Assembly: GCA_051209155.1 (NCBI GenBank)
Contig: JBPJGB010000002.1
Reading direction: 5' to 3' (one strand)
DNA length: 64,000 bases
Source of the DNA: Actomonas sp051209155
Lineage (GTDB): Bacteria > Verrucomicrobiota > Verrucomicrobiia > Opitutales > Opitutaceae
Shown: positions 1 to 7,708 of the stretch, in pieces
Layout of the letters: each line of letters begins with the position of its first letter
Numbering within the stretch: the stretch's first letter is position 1
Notes under the pieces: model-generated
The model's database searches: none
Told to the model about the DNA's origin: nothing
What the model saw: only the letters and a program-made list of their open reading frames with translations
Position numbers and translations under genes: made by a program

Positions 1-1713
1 TTTGAGACGGTGTCGATTGCAGGGGGCGAACCAATCATTACGGAGGATGAAGCGAGGGCCCTGATGGTGCCCAGCCCCGGCCTGCTGCGCTTGAGCGCGG
101 AACGCGTGTTCACGCCGGACCGCCTGCGCTCCGGGCTCGAGCAGATCGAGGTATTTTTAAGGACCAAGGGTTACGCTCAGGCGAGCGCCCGCGTCACGCG
201 GGAAGTGCGCGACGACGAGACCGGAGCGGTGGACGTGGAGGTGCAAATCGCCCCCGGACCGCGATGGAGTGTTGAAGCGGTTGAGGTTGATCCCGCGCCG
301 GACGGTGTGGTGTTGCCGGCGGTGCAACCCAGAGACCGACAATGGTGGACGACCGGTTGGCAGCAGGACGTGGTGGAACAACTGCGGCAGGCGTATTTCG
401 AGGCCGGATACATGGATGTGCGCTTGCAGGCCCAGCGGGACGGTCGCGAACAGGCGGATGGCACGGTCGCAGCGACGGTGAGGGTGGCGGTGACCCCCGG
501 GCCGCAGGTCATTGCGGGCCCAACGGTGTTTACCGGCGACGAGGTCGTGACGGACAGTGTGTTGCGACGCCGCGTCAGCCTGGCCCCGGGAGAAGCGCTG
601 AACCCGGCGGAGGTCGAGTCCACCCGGCGCCGCCTGAGCCGTCTGCGGGCTTTTTCCCGGATCGGCCTGGAATACCGGAAAGAGGCAGGCGACGTGCGGT
701 CGCCGGTCTTCGAGCTCGAGGCCCGCCCGCCATGGGAATCCAGTCTGCTGTTGGGTTACGGCAGCTATGAGCAGGTGCGGGGTGGTCTTGAAGTGCGCGG
801 TTTCAACCTGTTGCGGCGCTCCCACCAGATGCGGTTGGAGGCCATCGGTTCGTTGAAGAGCCTGCGGGGGGATCTGATTTACACCGTGCCGGATTTGTTT
901 GGTGAGACCGTCGACGCGAAGCTGCGTTTGTTTGGTCTGGATCGCGAAGAGCTCTCTTTTCAGCGCCAAGAGTATGGCGCGACGGTGAGTCTCACGCGGC
1001 GGGATCTGCCGTGGATCGAGGCGGATTTCACCACGGCCTACACCTTCCAGGATTTGCGCAGCCGCGAAAGTGACTTGGCGACGCGGGCAGTTGATCTGCA
1101 GCAAACCACCAGTGCCAGTCTCACGGTGGGCTTGAGTCACGACGGGCGGGACAATCCGCTGATGCCGCGATCGGGCGTGCGCTGGTTCGCACAAGTTGAG
1201 GCGGCCGATCCAGTGCTCGGTGGTGAATCCGGCTTTCAACGGTTGGAGGCGGGGTGGTCGTGGCATAAGCCAGTCGGGGAGGGCAGCTGGGTGCATGTCG
1301 GCCTGCATCATGGCACTGTGCTGACGTTGGGGCAGGCGAATGACCGCAAACTCCCGACCAACAAACGCTTTTTTCCGGGCGGAGAGCACAGCCTGCGGGG
1401 CATGACGAATGGCGAGGCTGCGCCACGCGATGCGGCCGGTGAGTTTATCGGCGCGAAGAGCTTCACCTTGTTCAACTTAGAGGTGGAGCAGGCGCTCACA
1501 CGTCGTATCAGTGCAGTGCTGTTTTACGATGCCCTCGGTGAAACGGCGCGCGTGCAGGATCGCTTGTGGGACGTGCAATTGCACACGGTGGGAGCGGGTT
1601 TGCGCTACCAGACGCTGATCGGTCCGATTCGTCTGGAGTATGGTCACAACTTGAACCCGCGTCCGGCCGATCCCAGCGGCACCGTGCACCTGTCAATCGG
1701 TTACCCGTTCTGA
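1..1713 (+). CDS. Omp85/BamA-TamA family outer-membrane protein (5' end outside window)
   Basis: The reading frame is open from base 1, so the gene almost certainly starts upstream; a GTG at 10 is the first possible start inside the window. The visible part has two to three POTRA-like modules over about the first 230 residues, then a 16-strand-type beta-barrel domain ending in a C-terminal Phe (IGYPF), the usual outer-membrane barrel signature. Near residue 455 the sequence FFPGGEHSLRGM corresponds to the conserved VRGF/LRGF loop of Omp85 proteins. The family assembles or translocates proteins in the outer membrane: BamA inserts barrels, TamA works with TamB. The number of POTRA domains is unknown because the start is missing, so BamA and TamA cannot be separated. 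TamA-like is my preference because few POTRAs precede the barrel. Confidence 0.85.
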   Translation, partial: FETVSIAGGEPIITEDEARALMVPSPGLLRLSAERVFTPDRLRSGLEQIEVFLRTKGYAQASARVTREVRDDETGAVDVEVQIAPGPRWSVEAVEVDPAPDGVVLPAVQPRDRQWWTTGWQQDVVEQLRQAYFEAGYMDVRLQAQRDGREQADGTVAATVRVAVTPGPQVIAGPTVFTGDEVVTDSVLRRRVSLAPGEALNPAEVESTRRRLSRLRAFSRIGLEYRKEAGDVRSPVFELEARPPWESSLLLGYGSYEQVRGGLEVRGFNLLRRSHQMRLEAIGSLKSLRGDLIYTVPDLFGETVDAKLRLFGLDREELSFQRQEYGATVSLTRRDLPWIEADFTTAYTFQDLRSRESDLATRAVDLQQTTSASLTVGLSHDGRDNPLMPRSGVRWFAQVEAADPVLGGESGFQRLEAGWSWHKPVGEGSWVHVGLHHGTVLTLGQANDRKLPTNKRFFPGGEHSLRGMTNGEAAPRDAAGEFIGAKSFTLFNLEVEQALTRRISAVLFYDALGETARVQDRLWDVQLHTVGAGLRYQTLIGPIRLEYGHNLNPRPADPSGTVHLSIGYPF

Positions 1714-1929
1714 GGCTGATTGCGCTGTGCCGCGGTGTCCCACTCTGGCGTGGCGGATGGGTCCGTTTCGCGCGTTATAATTTCGGCGGGGAATTCCATC
1801 CGTGGCCGGTTGGACTTGCAAAGCCGGCGACATGAATAGGTTGCTTGGTCTCGTTCGTCCGCGTGCCGCCACACCTCAAGTTGGCGCGCCGGGTGCAATC
1901 GGGATCTTCAACTCAACCCCCTTTCCACC

Positions 1930-2616
1930 ATGCTTATTTGGATTCTGATCATGATCGGGCCGATGCTCTTCGGCTTTTACGCGCAGTCGAAGATTCGCAA
2001 CGCCTACAACAAGAACGTGCGCATCCCTTCCCGCGGGCGCATCACCGGCTACGAAGCCGCGCAGGCGGTGATGAGTTCGGCCGGTATCCACGATGTGGAG
2101 ATTGTGCAGGTGCCCGGTGAACTCACCGACCACTACGATCCGATCAACAAGCGCCTCGCCTTGTCCCAACAGAACTACCACGGCACCAGCCTCGCTGCGC
2201 TCGGCGTCGCCGCGCACGAAGCCGGGCACGCCATTCAGCACAAGGTGGGTTATTCCATGATGACGCTGCGCCAGACGCTGGCGCCCGCGACTCAGATCGC
2301 CTCCGGTGTAGCGAACTTCGCCTTGATCGGCGGTATCTTCCTCGCTTCGACCGCGCTCGGCGGGAAGTTGCTGCTCTTCGGCGCCATCGCGCTGGGCGTG
2401 ATCTGCTTGTTCCAGTTCATCACGCTGCCAGTCGAGTATGACGCCAGCCGTCGTGCGAAGGCCCAGTTGGTGAACCTCGGCATTGTCGATGAGGACGAGA
2501 TGGACGGCGTGCATCAAACCCTCGATGCGGCCGGACTGACCTACGTGGCGGCCTTCGCCTCCTCGTTGGCCTACCTCATGTATATCCTGATGCTGCTGAA
2601 CGGTCGGCGCGACTGA
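1930..2616 (+). CDS. YugP-like neutral zinc metallopeptidase, membrane bound
   Basis: This 228-residue protein belongs to the putative zinc peptidase family typified by Bacillus YugP. The N-terminus is a hydrophobic anchor (about residues 1-17). The zinc-binding motif HEAGH lies at residues 96-100, followed by two hydrophobic segments and the characteristic VEYDASRRA stretch that supplies a further acidic residue. A hydrophobic tail ends the protein. Family length is about 220-235, so it is complete. The substrate is unknown; membrane protein quality control is often proposed. It appears to be transcribed alone: an exact TATAAT sits at 1776-1781 in the upstream gap and a terminator follows the stop codon. 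Confidence 0.88.
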   Translation: MLIWILIMIGPMLFGFYAQSKIRNAYNKNVRIPSRGRITGYEAAQAVMSSAGIHDVEIVQVPGELTDHYDPINKRLALSQQNYHGTSLAALGVAAHEAGHAIQHKVGYSMMTLRQTLAPATQIASGVANFALIGGIFLASTALGGKLLLFGAIALGVICLFQFITLPVEYDASRRAKAQLVNLGIVDEDEMDGVHQTLDAAGLTYVAAFASSLAYLMYILMLLNGRRD

Positions 2617-2642
2617 GTATTCCGGCTGTTTCCTTTCTTTCG

Positions 2643-2675
2643 ACCGGTGATGCCTGGCGGCGTCACCGGTTTTTC
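2643..2675 (+). terminator. Intrinsic terminator after the zinc peptidase gene
   Basis: The stem ACCGGTGA (2643-2650) pairs with TCACCGGT (2663-2670). The stem can extend by GCC/GGC across one wobble position, and TTTT follows. It separates the peptidase gene from the SPFH operon. Confidence 0.75.
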
Positions 2676-2760
2676 GTTTGGGCGATCTCCGCCCGGCGCG
2701 ACCTGGGCCCATTACACCGCTCCAGCACGTTTGTAAGCCGACGAGTTCCCGATTGACCGG

Positions 2761-2790
2761 CGATATAAAAGTGATATCACTTTGAAATCG
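2761..2790. promoter_or_regulatory. 30-bp near-perfect palindrome, probable operator of the SPFH/Arc operon
   Basis: The central 16 bp (2768-2783, AAAGTGATATCACTTT) is a perfect palindrome. The symmetry continues outward to CGAT and ATCG, with 13 of 15 positions matching over each arm. It ends 13 nt before the ATG of the SPFH gene. A TTGACC hexamer lies at 2753-2758, so the palindrome would occupy the -10 or spacer region of a promoter. The operon encodes an Arc-type ribbon-helix-helix DNA-binding protein, the obvious candidate to bind here. That last step is inference. Confidence 0.65.
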
Positions 2791-2803
2791 TTAATACCAA
2801 ATC

Positions 2804-3700
2804 ATGAACTCAAACGACACCTCCTCTTCGACCAACCACGAGAACCGCGTATCGGCGGCCAGTGGTTGGGCGTTCCTGGTCATCAACCTCTTTTCCTATC
2901 TCGGAGTAGTGGCCCTTTTCATCGCCACGGCGGTCGCTCATGTCCCGCTGTTTGCAGTCCTCGGCGTCCTTCTGCTGCTGGCCGCCATTTTGACAAGTTG
3001 CGGATTCTTCACGTTGCAGCCCAACGAAGCCGCCGTGCTGATCCTTTTCGGTTCCTACAAGGGCACCGTGCGCACCAGTGGCTTCTTCTGGACCAACCCT
3101 TTCATGAAGCGCCAAAAGGTGTCGTTGCGTTCCCGCAACCTCAATGGCGACAAGCTCAAGGTGAATGACAAACGGGGCAACCCGATCGAGATCGCCGCCG
3201 TCGTTGTCTGGCGGGTGCGCGACACCGCTCAGGCGGTCTTCGACGTGGATCAATACGAACACTTCGTCGCGGTGCAGAGTGAGTCGGCCGTGCGCCACCT
3301 CGCCAGCGGTTACGCCTACGATGGTGGAGACGACGAGGAGATGACCTTGCGCGCTTCCGCCGATGCGGTGGCCGAGGCGCTCACGATCGAGCTGCAGGCG
3401 CGCCTTGATAAGGCCGGCGTCGAGGTCGAGGAAGCCCGGCTGACCCATCTCGCCTACGCCCCGGAAATCGCCCAGGCGATGCTGCGTCGCCAGCAGGCCG
3501 AGGCCATCATCGCCGCCCGCACCAAGATCGTGCAGGGTGCGGTGGGCATGGTCGAGATGGCTCTGGTCGAACTCGAATCCAAGGGCGTCATCGACCTCGA
3601 TGCGGAACGCAAGGCGTCGATGATCTCCAACCTCCTGGTCGTGCTCTGCGGCGAGAGCGAGGTTCACCCGGTGGTGAACACCGGCACGCTCTACAGCTAA
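2804..3700 (+). CDS. SPFH/band-7 domain membrane protein
   Basis: This 298-residue protein has two adjacent hydrophobic segments at about residues 18-40 and 42-65, followed by a band-7/SPFH domain. The domain runs from TLQPNEAAVLILFGSYKGTVR through IEIAAVVVWRV to an alpha-helical region with the typical RLTHLAYAPEIAQAMLRRQQ sequence. SPFH proteins form large oligomeric scaffolds in membranes. It is the first gene of an operon: the next gene starts 30 nt downstream and later gaps are 1-3 nt. I recall SPFH genes next to Arc-like regulators in several proteobacterial genomes, but the cellular role is not established. The ATG at 2804 is the natural start, just after the operator palindrome. Confidence 0.88.
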   Translation: MNSNDTSSSTNHENRVSAASGWAFLVINLFSYLGVVALFIATAVAHVPLFAVLGVLLLLAAILTSCGFFTLQPNEAAVLILFGSYKGTVRTSGFFWTNPFMKRQKVSLRSRNLNGDKLKVNDKRGNPIEIAAVVVWRVRDTAQAVFDVDQYEHFVAVQSESAVRHLASGYAYDGGDDEEMTLRASADAVAEALTIELQARLDKAGVEVEEARLTHLAYAPEIAQAMLRRQQAEAIIAARTKIVQGAVGMVEMALVELESKGVIDLDAERKASMISNLLVVLCGESEVHPVVNTGTLYS

Positions 3701-3730
3701 AACGAAATCCTCAGCGAAAAGGATACACGA

Positions 3731-3898
3731 ATGGATTCCTACCAAGTCATCACCGTCACGATGGGTTTCTCGCACAAGAAGGCCATCGATACGCTCACCA
3801 AGGAAGTGAACCAAGCGATCACGCGCGGCTGGAAGCCGATTGGCGGCGTGACGATGTCCGGCACGCTGCTGTGCCAGGCCGTCTACAAGGACAAATAA
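3731..3898 (+). CDS. Small DUF1737-family protein
   Basis: This 55-residue protein begins MDSYQVITVTM and ends VYKDK. The pattern is a beta strand, a helix (HKKAIDTLTKEVNQAITRGW) and the sequence GWKPIGGVTM, typical of the DUF1737 family of small proteins with no known function. The GW..IGGV motif is the diagnostic part. It sits between the SPFH gene and a small membrane-protein gene, with only 3 nt to the next start. AAAAGGA about 9 nt before the ATG is a reasonable ribosome binding site. Confidence 0.75.
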   Translation: MDSYQVITVTMGFSHKKAIDTLTKEVNQAITRGWKPIGGVTMSGTLLCQAVYKDK

Positions 3899-3901
3899 GT
3901 C

Positions 3902-4126
3902 ATGGTCAGTTCCCTGCGAGTGTGGCTGGAACCGTGGCTGATGCCGGCGTGCTGGAGCGCGCGCGGCATCGTGCTGCGCCTGGCGCTGTTGGCCTTGCTG
4001 TTGAGTTGGGGCATCGCCGTGCTCGCGGGAAACGCCGCCACCGTGCACGCGTCTGTGGATGCGCCGGTGGAACATTTTTCGCCCACGATAGGTGGTTTTT
4101 TCGGTCCGACCGGCCGGCCCTTCTAA
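3902..4126 (+). CDS. Small membrane protein, function unknown
   Basis: This 74-residue protein has a single strongly hydrophobic segment at about residues 23-42 (GIVLRLALLALLLSWGIAVL). A short polar tail rich in Pro and Gly follows, ending FFGPTGRPF. I recognise no family. It starts 3 nt after the DUF1737 gene and the Arc-like gene begins 1 nt after its stop, so it is translated as part of the operon. Its position suggests a membrane partner of the SPFH protein, but this rests on context only. Confidence 0.6.
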   Translation: MVSSLRVWLEPWLMPACWSARGIVLRLALLALLLSWGIAVLAGNAATVHASVDAPVEHFSPTIGGFFGPTGRPF

Positions 4127-4127
4127 T

Positions 4128-4313
4128 ATGGCAAGTCCCGGCAAAAAGTCCTTTTTGATGCGCGTCGATCCCAAGCTCTGGGCAGAGATCGAAGCATGGG
4201 CGCATCAGGAAATGCGTAGTGTGAACGGGCAGATTGAATACCTGCTGCGTGATGCGGTGCGCCGCCGAAAGGGCGGTGGACAGTCTGCGCCTAATTCGAA
4301 CGGAGAGAAGTAG
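4128..4313 (+). CDS. Arc-type ribbon-helix-helix DNA-binding protein
   Basis: This 61-residue protein has the ribbon-helix-helix pattern of the Arc family. A basic N-terminus (SPGKKS) leads to a short strand (FLMRVD), then helix 1 (PKLWAEIEAWAHQEM), a turn (RSVNG) and helix 2 (QIEYLLRDAVRRRKG). Such proteins dimerise and read palindromic DNA with the paired strands. The start is the ATG at 4128, one base after the previous stop. An upstream in-frame GTG at 4092 would overlap the preceding gene and is less likely. It is a good candidate for autoregulation through the palindrome at 2761-2790. Confidence 0.85.
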   Translation: MASPGKKSFLMRVDPKLWAEIEAWAHQEMRSVNGQIEYLLRDAVRRRKGGGQSAPNSNGEK

Positions 4314-4315
4314 CT

Positions 4316-5488
4316 ATGATACTGAAATCAAACTCCGCGTCCGCCGGTTGTGGGCAGAAGAATCCCCGAGTTGTCGCCGTTACGACCTTGGCCGCGGTCG
4401 TCAGCGGACTGAGTGGGATGTTCTTCGGTTTCTTTGATGACGGTGACGGCGCGGGTTCCGCGGTCTCCGCGTGGCGTGCCACCGCCGAAGACTTTTACCT
4501 GCCGGCCGCCGCCGAGCGCGTGGTTCCCATGGCCGAGGGGTGGCGCTTTCGCACGGGCGACGATCTGGCGTGGTCGGGAGCCGGTTTGGACGATTCCGAC
4601 TGGGCCGAGATTGAGGTCGATCAATCCTGGGAGGACGAAGGCTTCGCCGGCTACGACGGCTTGGCGTGGTATCGTTGCCGGTTCGCCGTCCCGACTGTTT
4701 TGCCGGATGGAACGGTCTACCTGCGCCTCGGACGCATCGATGACTCGGACCAAGTGTGGTTGAATGGTGAATACATCGGTGGCCGTGGCAGCATGGCGGC
4801 CGGCGGCTCCGCCGCGTGGGACGTGGAGCGCCATTATGAAGTGCCGCGAGGTTTGCTGCGACTGGGAGAGCAAAATGTGCTGGCGGTGCGGGTGTGGGAT
4901 GAGCGACTGGAAGGTGGTTTGGTCGACGGGACGCCGGCGTTGATGGTGCAGTCCTTGCCGGCCCCGTTGATTGACCTGCAGGGAGAGTGGTCGCTCAGCC
5001 GCGACGATCGTGCGGAGTATCGGACCAGTCTGCCGGGGGAAGATGCTGGCACGGCGGTGGTGGTGCCGGGCAATTGGGAGGATCAAGGCCGGGCCGGGTT
5101 CGACGGTGTGTTGTGGTATCAGATCCCTTTCGCGACGCCTGCCGTGGTCGGTGAACGCGAAGACTTGGTGCTCGTGCTCGGGGTAATTGATGACACCGAT
5201 GAAACCTATTTGAACGGTGAATTGATTGGCACAACCACGGCGGAAAGCGGCGTGGAAGAGGTTTGGAATCATCGTCGCGTCTACCCCTTTTCATCCGCGC
5301 TCTTGCGGAGCGACGGCAGCCGCAACCTGCTCGCGGTGCGCGTGCAGGACGAGCATGGGCGAGGCGGGATCGTGCATGGACCGGTCGGCATCATGCGCGC
5401 CACGGACTGGGCGCGCTACGTAGCTGAGCGCGACCAGGCGAATGACTCCTGGTCGCGGGTGTGGAACTGGCTGCTGGGGCGATCCTAG
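4316..5488 (+). CDS. Membrane-anchored protein with two galactose-binding-like jelly-roll domains
   Basis: This 390-residue protein has a hydrophobic N-terminal segment (about residues 20-42) and then two homologous jelly-roll domains, about 60-210 and 220-375. Each carries the pattern WxFRTGDD/WSLSRDDRAE, DQSWEDEGFAGYDG or GNWEDQGRAGFDG, then WYR/WYQ, LGRIDDSD/LGVIDDTD and LNGEYIG/LNGELIG. These resemble the sugar-binding beta-sandwich of GH2 glycosidases and sialate acetylesterases. No catalytic barrel follows, so enzymatic activity is unlikely. It starts 2 nt after the Arc-like gene and is the last gene of the SPFH operon. A role in sensing or binding periplasmic carbohydrate is inference. 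Confidence 0.75.
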   Translation: MILKSNSASAGCGQKNPRVVAVTTLAAVVSGLSGMFFGFFDDGDGAGSAVSAWRATAEDFYLPAAAERVVPMAEGWRFRTGDDLAWSGAGLDDSDWAEIEVDQSWEDEGFAGYDGLAWYRCRFAVPTVLPDGTVYLRLGRIDDSDQVWLNGEYIGGRGSMAAGGSAAWDVERHYEVPRGLLRLGEQNVLAVRVWDERLEGGLVDGTPALMVQSLPAPLIDLQGEWSLSRDDRAEYRTSLPGEDAGTAVVVPGNWEDQGRAGFDGVLWYQIPFATPAVVGEREDLVLVLGVIDDTDETYLNGELIGTTTAESGVEEVWNHRRVYPFSSALLRSDGSRNLLAVRVQDEHGRGGIVHGPVGIMRATDWARYVAERDQANDSWSRVWNWLLGRS

Positions 5489-5492
5489 GCCG

Positions 5493-7601
5493 CTAGTTTT
5501 CGATCGCGTAGATCTCCACCACCGCGAGCCCGTTGGAACCGTCGGCGCTCTCGACGAGGATCGAGTAGTTGCCGGGTGGCAGTGCCACGGTGGTGGCGGC
5601 GTCGCGACTACCGGAGGGGAGGGCGAAGGCACCGACCTGCTGGGTGGCGTCCTCAGTTTGGGCGGCGTTGCCGGCCTCGCTCCAGTTGTCGTTGGTCACG
5701 ACGGTCGCGCCATTCGCGATGACTTGAAATCGTGGATTATTGAGGGCGTTGGTCACCCCGAAATCGGCGAGGGTGGGACCGATGGCGCGAATGAGAAAGG
5801 TGCGCGGGGCGTCACCGGCGACGACAAAACCAGGCACGAGCAGCTCTCCGTCGCGCGTGACTTCAGCGCTCACCGAAAGGTTGGCCAAAAGACTGCGCGG
5901 ACCCCGGCGTGGTCGATCGGCGTCGTAGATTTCGATCAAGCCCGTGCCTTCCGTGCCGCCGTTGTTGACCAGGTGGGCGGAGTAAACGCCCGGCGGGACG
6001 GTGACGAGCAGCGCGCTGTCTTCGCCGGCGACGTCGAGCGTGAAGGCGCCGAGGCGATTCGACGCGGCGATGATTTGGTCGAAGTTCGCTTGGTCGCTCA
6101 GGCGACCGGCGCGGGCAATTTCTTCGCCGCCGGCAAAGAGCTGCAGGGATGGCGCCGCGAGGGGAGAGCTGACACCGTAGTTACCGAGAGAGGGGCCCAC
6201 ACCACGAATGAGCAGATTCTTTGGCGCGTCGCCGGTGACCACAAAACCGGAAACCAAGCGGCCTGTGCCGGCCGCGACGTGCGCGCGGCTCGACACGTTG
6301 GCCAACAAGGCACGCGGGGGGGGCGGAGCGGGGTCGGGTTCCACGACCGGAGTCGGGTCGGGTTCGAGGATGGGCTCGGTCGGTGTGTCGACCACCGGGT
6401 CTTCCGCCGGAACTTCGACCTCCACGAATGGATCGCTGAACTTCGCGTCGGTTAGGAGCGTTTCATCGGTGAGCGTATTGAGGAAGGCGACCAACGCGTT
6501 GCGCTCGTTGTTGTTGAGCAGAATGCGTGCGGGTCGACCGTCGGGTGTCACGAGGATGTCGGCGAGTTGATCGTGGGGTTGGATCTGGCGGTCATAGAAG
6601 ACAAGGACTTCCTGCAAGGTGTTGAAGCGACCGTCGTGCATGAAGGGCGCGCGGACCGCGATGTTGCGCAGTGACGGGACGCGGAAGCGACCGGTGTCGT
6701 CGACGTTGCCGGTGGTCTCGGAGATACCGAGGTCGTCCGTCGAAACACGATCGAGTCCGTTGTTGGTCGCGCCGGTGGTTGCGCTGGCGTGCGGCGTGAG
6801 CAGCCCGGGGCTGATGAAGGCCTCCGTGACGTGGCAATCGACGCAGGAAGGGCCGCGGCGGTTGACGCCATAGAAGAGGTTTTTACCGAGGTTCTCCTGG
6901 TCGGTGAAATTGGGAAAGGGGGCGAGGGGGCTTTCGACCGTGGCGCGACCCTGGTCGTAGCGGCTGTTCACACTCACCATGCTGCGCACGAACTGCGCGA
7001 GGGCGCGGGCGATGCGGTCGGCGTCGATGGTGGCGTCGCCGAAGGCGTGGGTAAAGAGCTCGGGGTAGTAGTCCTGTGCGGAAACAATGGATACGAGCTC
7101 TTCGAGCGTGAGTCCCATCTCGACCTCGTCCTGGAAGGGTTTAAGCACCTGGTCCTCAAGGGTGGCGGCGCGCTCGTCCCAGAAGTATTTGCCGGAGTCG
7201 TTGAAGATGGCGTTGGTCAGCCCCATCGAATGGCGGCGGGTGGTGCCGCCCTCGAAACCGAGGCTCAGGCGACGGGTGTCGCCGAAGCCGTTGGCCTGGA
7301 TGTGGCAGGAGGCGCAGGCCACGGTGCCGTTGGCGCTGAGTTTGGTGTCGTAGAAGAGCACCCGGCCGAGCGTCGCGCCGTCATCGGTGATCGGGTTGTC
7401 GGCGGGCGTGCTGTCGTTGGCGACGGCGGCACTCTGGAAGGGGGAGTTTCCGGGGATTTGGTTCTGGGTGTAATGTTCCGGCAGCGCGATGTCGGCGTAG
7501 TTGGACGGCAGCTCCGGGAGAGCAGGCACCAGCTCGGCCGCGAGCGGGGCGGCCAGGAACAGGGCGGCGGATATGGGGAAACAGGCAGCACGAGGTCTCA
7601 T
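5493..7601 (-). CDS. Di-heme cytochrome c peroxidase (MauG/CcpA type) with C-terminal tandem repeat
   Basis: This 702-residue secreted protein starts with a signal peptide (about residues 1-22). Two covalent heme sites are visible, CASCH at 96-100 and CVDCH at 253-257, in a di-heme peroxidase domain that also contains APFMHDGRF near 319. The domain spans about 30-385. A Pro-rich acidic linker (about 395-430) leads to two tandem copies of a roughly 135-residue beta-rich repeat (431-562 and 565-702). Each copy starts LLANxS and contains GFVVxGDAPxxxLIRxxGPxL. I associate this repeat with secreted Verrucomicrobia proteins. The enzyme would act in the periplasm or at the surface on hydrogen peroxide or as a MauG-like oxidase. 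It converges with the jelly-roll gene, 4 nt apart. Confidence 0.88.
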   Translation of the reverse strand: MRPRAACFPISAALFLAAPLAAELVPALPELPSNYADIALPEHYTQNQIPGNSPFQSAAVANDSTPADNPITDDGATLGRVLFYDTKLSANGTVACASCHIQANGFGDTRRLSLGFEGGTTRRHSMGLTNAIFNDSGKYFWDERAATLEDQVLKPFQDEVEMGLTLEELVSIVSAQDYYPELFTHAFGDATIDADRIARALAQFVRSMVSVNSRYDQGRATVESPLAPFPNFTDQENLGKNLFYGVNRRGPSCVDCHVTEAFISPGLLTPHASATTGATNNGLDRVSTDDLGISETTGNVDDTGRFRVPSLRNIAVRAPFMHDGRFNTLQEVLVFYDRQIQPHDQLADILVTPDGRPARILLNNNERNALVAFLNTLTDETLLTDAKFSDPFVEVEVPAEDPVVDTPTEPILEPDPTPVVEPDPAPPPPRALLANVSSRAHVAAGTGRLVSGFVVTGDAPKNLLIRGVGPSLGNYGVSSPLAAPSLQLFAGGEEIARAGRLSDQANFDQIIAASNRLGAFTLDVAGEDSALLVTVPPGVYSAHLVNNGGTEGTGLIEIYDADRPRRGPRSLLANLSVSAEVTRDGELLVPGFVVAGDAPRTFLIRAIGPTLADFGVTNALNNPRFQVIANGATVVTNDNWSEAGNAAQTEDATQQVGAFALPSGSRDAATTVALPPGNYSILVESADGSNGLAVVEIYAIEN

Positions 7602-7708
7602 ATGCGCGGAAGACGCATCAAAACCTGCTGACGTTCCGGGTTTTACCCCGGCTTAACCAAACGGCGCTCCGCCTTTACATGAGCTTAATAAACCGAGCGA
7701 TTTTTGCC

